Source: CAYYKK01 sp046351395 (GTDB lineage: Bacteria > Myxococcota_A > Polyangia > Polyangiales > Polyangiaceae). From it: 64,000 bases of DNA. Positions 58,504-64,000 of the stretch are shown piece by piece. The stretch lies in NCBI GenBank assembly GCA_046351395.1, contig JAXLYP010000033.1, positions 1 to 64,000 of the forward strand. Direction: 5' to 3'. The notes below the pieces were generated by a model. That model was not told the DNA's origin, did no database searches, and worked only from the letters and a program-made list of their open reading frames with translations. Each line of letters starts with the position of its first letter. Position 1 is the stretch's first letter. A program made the translations under genes and the position numbers.

Positions 58504-60486
58504 TCAGTCGCGCGGCCGGATGAGCTGGAAGTACCTCTTCACGTAGAACCGGTAGCCGTCAGGCACTTCTTCCTGGTTCATGTCGTCCTCGGCGCGCGTG
58601 CGATAGTCGGTGAAGACCCTCTTGTAGTCGTCGCCTTGGAAGCCCTTCTCCGCGGCGACCATGATCGACTTGCTGTTCGACGAGCCCTGGCCCGTGTCGA
58701 ACCCGTCCTGGTGGACCTCGGTCGTGTCGCTCTTGATCTCGGTCGACTTGTCCCCGGCGATCTTCGGCCCCGCGCCGTGGCCCCAGCTCTTGCCGCCCCC
58801 GGGCTCGCTGCCGTCCCCGCCGGGCTGATCGCCACCCGGCTGCCCGTTGCCCCCGGGCTGTCCAGCGCCGGGGATGGGGATGCCGCCGCTCCCGTTTCCG
58901 CGCTTCAGCTCGAGCCCGCCCATGCCGCCGGGCTGGTCGCCTTCGCCCTCTTGGCCCTCGCCCTCCTCGCCCTCGCCCTCTTCGCCTTCGCCCTCTTGGC
59001 CCGGCTGATCCCGCTTCAGATCGCCGCCGCCGCTCTTCTTCCCGGAGCCCTTCTTGCCGTGCGCGCGCTTCGAAAAGTTCTTCATGCGGCTCAGGCGCTT
59101 CTTCCCACCTTGGCCCTGCTGCCGGAGGATCTCTCGGAGCTCTTCGAGGCGCTGCTTCAGCTCCTCTTTGTCCTTGTCGGACATCTGCTCCTCCTGCATC
59201 CGGTTGATGTCCTCCGCGGCTTGCTCGAGGTCCTGCGAGGCGAGGTCGAGGTCCTTCATGAGATCCGCCGCGGCCTTCGCGAGGTCCTGGTCGAGCTTCG
59301 AGAGCTCGCGCTGGATCCGCTGGTCCCGCTCGGCTTGGTCGTCGAGGCGCTTGAGCTCGCGTTTGTCCTGATCGAGGAGGCGCTGCTTCTCCGCCTTCGA
59401 CTGGGGGTTCGTCTCCGCGGCGACCTCGGACTCACGGCGCAGGAGGGACTGCTTGAGGGACGCTCGCTTCTCGTCGAGCTTCTCCATCGCCTCCTTGCGG
59501 CGCTCGCCCGCGGCCTTCAGGGCCGCCGCGAGGCGCTCCTTCGCGGCCTTGTCGAGCGGCTTCTTCGAGCGCTTGAGCTCCTCCGAGAGCGCCTTCATCT
59601 TCTCGATCGCCTTCGCGAGATCGTTCTTCTTGAGCGCCTCGGCGAGCTCCTTCGTCAGATCGTTCTGCGAGAGGTCCTTGCCCGTCTCGTTGAGCTCTTT
59701 CTTGAGGAGGTCCTGGTCCGCGTCGAGGTTCTTGTTGAGGTCGCGCTCGATGTCCTCCATCTGGCGGAACGCCTCGGCGCGGTCGAGGCGCTTGGCGGCG
59801 AGGTCCTCGATGAGCCGGTTGAACCGCTCGATCGCCGCCTTCATCTCGGGGCTCTGGTTCGGTCGGTCGAGCGCCTTCGCCGCGTCCTTGAAGAGGTCCA
59901 GATCGTCCTTCTCCATCGCGAGCCCGGCCTTCAGCTCGGGCGGCGCGACGACGGCCTCCTCGCGCGGGGTGCCGATCTCGAGTAGCGCGACGGCGGCGAG
60001 CCCCCCGATCGCGAGCGCAGCGACGACGGTCTCCGGGGAGGCGAGGGTCGCCCCGACGACGGTGTAGAGCGGCGCGACCTTGCGCGGCTTCACGAGCTTC
60101 GCGTGCGCCTGCGCGTCGTCGATCGCGGCCTGCATCAGCTCGGTGCGCTGCGCCGGCGGGATCTGCGAGAACGCGACCGCGTTCGTCAGTCGATCGTGCA
60201 GGCGGTAGTGCCGATCGAGCGCGATGGTCCCCGCCTTGGGGGCGAGCGGCCAGAGGAGCCGGAGAAGGAGACCCACGCCGAGGAGCGCTCCCTCGGCGAC
60301 GAAAATCACGATGGTTCGCTCTTTCGTGAACAACTCGGGCCAGATCTTGTGCGCCCCCAGGGCAAGGATCGTCGGGAGGACGACGAGGGCGATGGCGATC
60401 GGGAGGATTCGCACGACCCTCGCGAGGCGGAGACGAACCTCGACGAAGAAGGCCGCTCTCTGGATTCGCGCTTGCGTGTCGTTCAT
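58504..60486 (-). CDS. Coiled-coil membrane protein heading the MoxR/VWA operon
   Basis: 660 aa from ATG 60486. Two or three N-terminal TM helices (ILPIAIALVVLPTILALG; IVIFVAEGALLGVGLLLRLL; TVVAALAIGGLAAVALLEI) precede a long, highly charged coiled coil (about 180-470; AEALKKNDLAKAIEKMKALSE). A Gly/Glu/Gln low-complexity region (about 490-590; EGEGEEGEGEEGEGQEGEG, QPGGNGQPGGDQPGGDG) and a C-terminal domain ending YVKRYFQLIRPRD follow. DUF4175-type proteins occupy this place in related operons. Likely a spacer or scaffold projecting from the membrane. The gap to moxR is only 26 bp. Confidence 0.82.
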   Translation of the reverse strand: MNDTQARIQRAAFFVEVRLRLARVVRILPIAIALVVLPTILALGAHKIWPELFTKERTIVIFVAEGALLGVGLLLRLLWPLAPKAGTIALDRHYRLHDRLTNAVAFSQIPPAQRTELMQAAIDDAQAHAKLVKPRKVAPLYTVVGATLASPETVVAALAIGGLAAVALLEIGTPREEAVVAPPELKAGLAMEKDDLDLFKDAAKALDRPNQSPEMKAAIERFNRLIEDLAAKRLDRAEAFRQMEDIERDLNKNLDADQDLLKKELNETGKDLSQNDLTKELAEALKKNDLAKAIEKMKALSEELKRSKKPLDKAAKERLAAALKAAGERRKEAMEKLDEKRASLKQSLLRRESEVAAETNPQSKAEKQRLLDQDKRELKRLDDQAERDQRIQRELSKLDQDLAKAAADLMKDLDLASQDLEQAAEDINRMQEEQMSDKDKEELKQRLEELREILRQQGQGGKKRLSRMKNFSKRAHGKKGSGKKSGGGDLKRDQPGQEGEGEEGEGEEGEGQEGEGDQPGGMGGLELKRGNGSGGIPIPGAGQPGGNGQPGGDQPGGDGSEPGGGKSWGHGAGPKIAGDKSTEIKSDTTEVHQDGFDTGQGSSNSKSIMVAAEKGFQGDDYKRVFTDYRTRAEDDMNQEEVPDGYRFYVKRYFQLIRPRD

Positions 60487-60915
60487 GGCGGGCGTCGATC
60501 GTAGGGGTCTGCGGTAAGGCGGCTTCGAGCGGGGCCGACCCGGGAGGGATAGTAGCGTGAGACGGAACGCGCGCCCGAAAGTTCCTGCCCGCGCCCGCGC
60601 CCACCGCGACCGCGAGCTCCGTTGGATCCCGCGAGATTTCGTACCACCCGATCGCTGAGCCTCGAACGCGAGGCTCGACCGCCGCCTTCCCGCGCCGGCG
60701 TTCCCGGCGGGGCCTGACTTCCGCCCGCGCCGCTCTTCCGACCCTCCCTCCAGCGGCCAGGCCCCAATTCTCTGCGCGCGCTGCGCGCGCTCGATCTGCC
60801 GCGGCTCCGACCGCGGAATTCTGCCCCTCCGACCCCGCCTCTTCCGGGGCTCGCGGGGAGAAGCCCCCGTCTCTGGGTTGACGGCGCGGAGCCCGGTCTG
60901 TTCTATGTCGCACCC
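60487..60915. other. 429-bp divergent regulatory region
   Basis: No gene. Holds the promoter of the receiver protein, a perfect hairpin at 60657-60676 (GAGCCTCG, loop AACG, CGAGGCTC) and several GC palindromes. The hairpin would be in the 5' region of the MoxR operon if that promoter lies upstream of it. Confidence 0.6.
60878..60906 (+). promoter_or_regulatory. Sigma70-type promoter of the receiver gene, leaderless
   Basis: TTGACG (60878-60883), 17-nt spacer, TTCTAT (60901-60906). The ATG is at 60916, only 9 nt after the -10 box, and there is no Shine-Dalgarno sequence, so the transcript probably begins at the start codon. Confidence 0.6.
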
Positions 60916-61542
60916 ATGACCGACCGCTTGCGAATCCTCGTCGCGGACGACGAGCCCGCCATGCTCAGCCTGAACGCGAACTACCTTCGGCAGAAGGGCT
61001 ACGACGTGGTCGAGGCGTCCGACGGCGTCTCCGCTTGGGAGACCGCGCAGGACGGCAACTTCGACCTCCTTCTCCTCGACGTGATGATGCCGGGGATGAG
61101 CGGCTGGGAGGTTTGCAAGAAGGTGAAGGCCGCGCGCCAGGACACCGCGGTGGTCATGCTCACGGGCATCGGTGAGAACCTCAACGACATGACCTCGCCG
61201 CTCTATTCGGCGGATGGTTGGCTCGACAAGCCCTTCGACTTCCTCGAGCTCGAGCGCAAGATCCGCGAGACGCTCGAGAAGTACGGGAAGTCCGCGCCGA
61301 GCGGGCCGCCGCCCAAGTCGAAGCGCCCCGCGAGCGTACGCAAGCCGTCCGTCAAGAAGACGACTCCGAAGCCCGCAGCGAAGAAGCCCGCAGCGAAGAA
61401 GCCCGCCGCAAAGAAGCCCGCAGCGAAGAAGCCCGCCGCAAAGAAGCCCGCAGCGAAGAAGCCCGCAGCGAAGAAGCCCGCAGCGAAGAAGCCCGCAGCG
61501 AAGAAGCCCGCAGCGAAGAAGCCCGCAGCGAAGAAGCGATAG
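60916..61542 (+). CDS. Response-regulator receiver with KPAAK-repeat tail
   Basis: 208 aa. CheY-like receiver (4-122): acidic DDE (10-12), phospho-acceptor D55 in LLLLDVMMPGMSG, MLTG threonine and LDKPF lysine, all intact. No DNA-binding output domain. Residues about 130-208 are Lys/Pro/Ala-rich and end in 11 tandem KPAAK units (15-bp repeats at about 61370-61535), like the tails of Pseudomonas AlgP and bacterial histone H1-like proteins. The tail should bind DNA nonspecifically, so phosphorylation might alter nucleoid association. Convergent with the next gene through a nested hairpin. Confidence 0.9.
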   Translation: MTDRLRILVADDEPAMLSLNANYLRQKGYDVVEASDGVSAWETAQDGNFDLLLLDVMMPGMSGWEVCKKVKAARQDTAVVMLTGIGENLNDMTSPLYSADGWLDKPFDFLELERKIRETLEKYGKSAPSGPPPKSKRPASVRKPSVKKTTPKPAAKKPAAKKPAAKKPAAKKPAAKKPAAKKPAAKKPAAKKPAAKKPAAKKPAAKKR

Positions 61543-61554
61543 GAAGCGGGCAAG

Positions 61555-61612
61555 CCGCCAAGTGCGCCGGGCAAGCGGGAGAAGTTTCTTCTCCTCTTGG
61601 CGCGCTTGGCGG
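61555..61612. terminator. Nested bidirectional hairpin
   Basis: Outer arms at 61555-61568 and 61599-61612 (14 bp, one G-U pair) enclose an inner 7-bp stem GGAGAAG/CTTCTCC with TTT loop (61578-61594). It lies between two convergent genes, so it probably ends both transcripts. Confidence 0.65.
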
Positions 61613-61678
61613 TGTTCTGCCTCTCTTGGCGTTCTTGGTGGGTTCTGCCTCTGCTGCTCCGCGCTCAAGCACCCGCGC

Positions 61679-62308
61679 TCAAGCAGCGAGCGCGAGCTCG
61701 ATCTTCTCGCGCTGACCCGCGTCGAAGAACGCCTTCAAGCGGGCGCGCAACCGGCGCGTCATGCCTCGCCGCTGGAGCGCGTCCATGAGGCTCGTGGTGA
61801 AGCGCGCCGCGATCGCGTTCGCGAGGCGGTACCGCTCGCCCGAGGGCGTTCCGCGCGGATGGAGATAGCGCACGGACGCGAACAGCTTGTGGCGCACGTG
61901 CCCGAGCCGCGCCGGATCGATGGGCTGGTCCGCGAGCGCGCCGACGACGAGGAGGTACTTGTCCACCTCGGCTTGGATCTCGAGCTCGAGCTGCGTGGAT
62001 GGGAGCTCCCGTCGACCGCGCTCCGCGAGGTAGAGGAAGTGGCTGACACCTTCTGCGGCCTGGCAGAGGCGATCGAGCGAGAGCGCGCCCGTCGGCCGGA
62101 TGCACTCCGAGGGCAAGTGGAGCGCCATCTCCACCGCGCCCCTCCGCCGCCGCACCCGGAGCACCTCCCGGGGCTCGTCGTTCGCGGACGTCGACGCGGC
62201 CTCGACGAGGAACGCGTCCACGGAGGGCGCGTCCACGTCGTAGAGCGCCGCGAGGCGTTCTTGGATGCGAGCGGGGAGGGATGGGCCGGGTCGTGGATGC
62301 GCGCTCAC
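61679..62308 (-). CDS. Protein of unknown function
   Basis: 209 aa from GTG 62308, overlapping the previous stop (GTGA). No signal. Ordered helical protein with conserved-looking SFLYLAERGRRELPSTQLELEIQAE-type segment (about 98) and Arg-rich C-terminus (RRGMTRRLRARLKAFFDAG). No family was recognised. Translationally coupled to the gene upstream, so the two act together. Confidence 0.7.
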   Translation of the reverse strand: MSAHPRPGPSLPARIQERLAALYDVDAPSVDAFLVEAASTSANDEPREVLRVRRRRGAVEMALHLPSECIRPTGALSLDRLCQAAEGVSHFLYLAERGRRELPSTQLELEIQAEVDKYLLVVGALADQPIDPARLGHVRHKLFASVRYLHPRGTPSGERYRLANAIAARFTTSLMDALQRRGMTRRLRARLKAFFDAGQREKIELALAA

Positions 62309-62904
62309 GCCGAGCCGCGCGCCCCCGTCGGCGCCATGATCCCGCGCTCGGCGAGCCCGCTCGCGAGCGCGGGGGAGCTCCGCTTGAGCCACCGCTCATA
62401 GAGCTTCACCACGCCTTGTTGGCCGCGCACGCCCTGGGCCATCACCCAGTCGCTCACGTCGTTCAGCACCTCGACGAAGCTCCCGAACCCCGCCGCGAGC
62501 TCGTCGAGCACGCCGGGCCCCTGCGCGCCCTTCCGGAGCATCTCCGCGGCGTGGCCGTACGCGGACGAGCCGACGTGGACGAAGTACTTCTTGTCCGCCC
62601 GGTCGAGGCCCTCGCCGAAGAACCCGACGCCGTAGAGGACGCCGTCCCCGAGGTTCTGCAGGCGCTTGAACCGCTCCGATCCCGTCGCCTCCATCGCGTC
62701 GCGAAGGAGGAACGTCACGGGCTCGCTCAGCGCCGAGCCCGCCTTGGGATCGGGCTTGGCGAACGCGGCGAGGAGCTCGACCACGTACGTGTGTGCGGCG
62801 GGCGAGGCGTCCACCTTCTGGTGCTTCATCGCCTCGACCACGACCCCGTCGAAGTAACCCCCCACGCTCGTTGCGATCTCGATCCCCTTCGGCTTCACGG
62901 ACAC
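62305..62904 (-). CDS. Protein of unknown function
   Basis: 199 aa from GTG 62904, chosen because AAGGAGG lies 5 nt upstream. A longer frame to 62997 adds 31 residues that are Arg-rich and probably untranslated. Soluble, no cysteines visible, with motifs SVGGYFDGVVVEAMKHQKVD (about 12) and VLYGVGFFGEGLDRADKKYF. No family was recognised. Divergent from groES across 282 bp. Confidence 0.7.
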   Translation of the reverse strand: MSVKPKGIEIATSVGGYFDGVVVEAMKHQKVDASPAAHTYVVELLAAFAKPDPKAGSALSEPVTFLLRDAMEATGSERFKRLQNLGDGVLYGVGFFGEGLDRADKKYFVHVGSSAYGHAAEMLRKGAQGPGVLDELAAGFGSFVEVLNDVSDWVMAQGVRGQQGVVKLYERWLKRSSPALASGLAERGIMAPTGARGSA

Positions 62905-63070
62905 CTCGACCTCCTTGTTCGGGGTGGCGCTCCGTAGACGTCGGAGAGGTTCGCTCGCGGTCGGCCCACGACGCGCCAACTCTAAAAAACCTAGCATTCA
63001 GCGCATATGCGCCGAAGTTTTGAGCCGGTTTCTCCCGCTTTTGTCAGCACCCGAGGACCAGAAGCGCCAG

Positions 63071-63104
63071 CCCCTGTTGACAGGGGTCGGCCGGTGGCTA
63101 TTGT
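63071..63104 (+). promoter_or_regulatory. groESL promoter with palindrome over -35
   Basis: TTGACA (63077-63082), 16-nt spacer, TATTGT (63099-63104). The -35 lies inside the perfect palindrome CCCCTGTTGACAGGGG (63071-63086). The CIRCE element (TTAGCACTC-N9-GAGTGCTAA) for HrcA is absent, so another repressor may bind here. Confidence 0.6.
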
Positions 63105-63186
63105 CGCCGCGTTTTCAGCCTGGCAGTCCGGTGGGGCGAGTGCCAAACCCGGCGCCGAGGCACAAGGACCTACGGGAGAGCCAGCC

Positions 63187-63477
63187 ATGAAGATCAGGCC
63201 GCTTCAAGACCGAGTCATCGTTCGCCGCGTGAAGGAAGAAGAGAAGACCAAGGGCGGGATCATCATCCCCGATACGGCGAAAGAGAAGCCGATCGAGGGC
63301 CTCGTGGTCGCCGTCGGCAACGGCAAGGTCCTCGACGACGGGTCGGTCCGCAAGCTCGACATCAAGGAGGGGGACAAGGTCCTCTTCGGCAAGTACTCGG
63401 GCACCGAGGTGAAGATCGACGGTGAGGAGCACCTCATCCTCCGCGAAGACGACATCCTCGGCGTCCTCGAGAAGTGA
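63187..63477 (+). CDS. groES: Co-chaperonin GroES
   Basis: 96 aa. Full-length co-chaperonin: MKIRPLQDRVIVRRV start, mobile loop EEKTKGGIIIPDTAKEKP (about 18-36), VLFGKYSGTEVKIDGEEHLI and ILREDDILGVLEK end. Forms the heptameric lid of GroEL. GGGAG ribosome-binding site 7 nt upstream. Co-transcribed with groEL, 38 bp away. Confidence 0.97.
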   Translation: MKIRPLQDRVIVRRVKEEEKTKGGIIIPDTAKEKPIEGLVVAVGNGKVLDDGSVRKLDIKEGDKVLFGKYSGTEVKIDGEEHLILREDDILGVLEK

Positions 63478-63515
63478 TTCGGGCTGGATCGAAAGACTTT
63501 TAGGGAGATACGAAA

Positions 63516-64000
63516 ATGGCTGCAAAAGAGATCATCTACAACGAGTCCGCCCGCAACCTCATCCTCTGTGGCGTGAACGCCCTCGCCGACGCGGTGAAGG
63601 TCACGCTCGGGCCTAAGGGCCGCAACGTCGTCATCGAGAAGAGCTTCGGCTCGCCGACGGTCACCAAGGACGGCGTCACCGTCGCGAAGGAGATCGAGCT
63701 CGAGAACCGGTTCGAGAACATGGGCGCGCAGATGGTGCGTGAGGTCGCGTCGAAGACGAGCGACCTCGCCGGCGACGGCACGACGACCGCGACCGTGCTC
63801 GCGCAGGCGATCTACCGCGAGGGCTCGAAGCTCGTCGCGGCGGGCCACAACCCGATGGAGATCAAGCGCGGCATCGACAAGGCGGTCGAGGCCGTCGTCG
63901 CGCACCTGAAGGAGATCGGCAAGTCCACGAAGGACTCGAAGGAGATCGCCCAGGTCGGCACGATCAGCGCGAACGGCGACTCCGAGATCGGCAAGCTCCT
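63516..64000 (+). CDS. groEL: Chaperonin GroEL (5' part, runs off the window)
   Basis: 161 residues visible, all in frame: equatorial domain with AAKEIIYNESARNLI, TLGPKGRNVVIEKSFGSPTV, DGVTVAKEIELENRFENMG and the ATP-binding GDGTTTATVLAQAI. The rest of the about 545-aa protein is beyond the window. GGGAG upstream of ATG 63516. Folds newly made proteins with GroES. Confidence 0.97.
   Translation, partial: MAAKEIIYNESARNLILCGVNALADAVKVTLGPKGRNVVIEKSFGSPTVTKDGVTVAKEIELENRFENMGAQMVREVASKTSDLAGDGTTTATVLAQAIYREGSKLVAAGHNPMEIKRGIDKAVEAVVAHLKEIGKSTKDSKEIAQVGTISANGDSEIGKL

Noticed and set aside
61203..61574. AAGFFAAGF-repeat protein opposite the receiver gene
   Set aside because: It is the antisense of the KPAAK tail; the receiver domain and promoter show that the plus strand is coding.
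63060..63186. CIRCE operator before groES
   Set aside because: No TTAGCACTC-N9-GAGTGCTAA; only the CCCCTGT/ACAGGGG palindrome is present.

Overview
The window is very GC-rich, densely coding DNA. The gene content points to a Myxococcota bacterium, probably class Polyangia: several Ser/Thr kinases and kinase-like proteins, many small Cys-rich lipoproteins, a PEGA-type TPR protein, a bactofilin, plant-type glutamate-cysteine ligase, rpoN and groESL. This is inferred from family knowledge; there is no rRNA here to confirm it.

Layout. 0-4 kb: a metallo-beta-lactamase-fold hydrolase, a frame-disrupted lipoprotein, a solitary gamma-type adenine methyltransferase and tRNA-Pro(CGG). 4-9 kb: a secreted DUF1554-like protein, a dCache-sensing Ser/Thr kinase (two frame breaks) and a translationally coupled PEGA/TPR protein. 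9-13 kb: Cys-rich lipoproteins around a STAND-type ATPase/TPR/winged-helix regulator (one frame break). 13-22 kb: an S9 peptidase divergent from a second Ser/Thr kinase, a CbpA-like J-protein, a MutS-related ATPase, a papain-like protease and a small zinc-ribbon protein. 22-27 kb: a complete nucleoside-type ABC importer (BMP, ATPase, two permeases), every junction overlapping by 4 bp. 27-33 kb: BtpA-family, SRPBCC, AlkD-like and quinone-oxidoreductase genes plus unknowns. 33-38 kb: a pseudokinase-TM-trypsin-like protease fusion, an NAD-dependent epimerase and a divergent LysR regulator. 38-40.3 kb: a repeat-rich island with a 124-bp hairpin, a 33-bp tandem array and a 171-bp element with terminal inverted repeats.

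40-45 kb: rpoN, then a bactofilin, a pentapeptide-repeat protein with a bactofilin-like tail and a zinc-ribbon protein, then tRNA-Leu(UAG). 45-51 kb: a cupredoxin lipoprotein, another Cys-rich lipoprotein, a truncated pseudokinase next to a disordered single-TM protein, and gshA. 51-60.5 kb: a five-gene MoxR/DUF58/VWA operon headed by a large coiled-coil membrane protein. 60.9-64 kb: a receiver protein with an AlgP/H1-like KPAAK tail on a probably leaderless mRNA, two unknown genes, and groES-groEL with a palindrome over its -35 box; groEL runs off the end.

Recurring themes. (1) Cell-envelope signalling built on kinase folds: two apparently catalytic membrane kinases and two degenerate ones, one fused to a protease. 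(2) Assembly and quality control: J-protein, GroESL, MoxR-VWA and envelope proteases. (3) Several genes are broken by single-base changes, mostly extra bases in G/C runs. These may be sequence errors rather than true pseudogenes and should be checked first.
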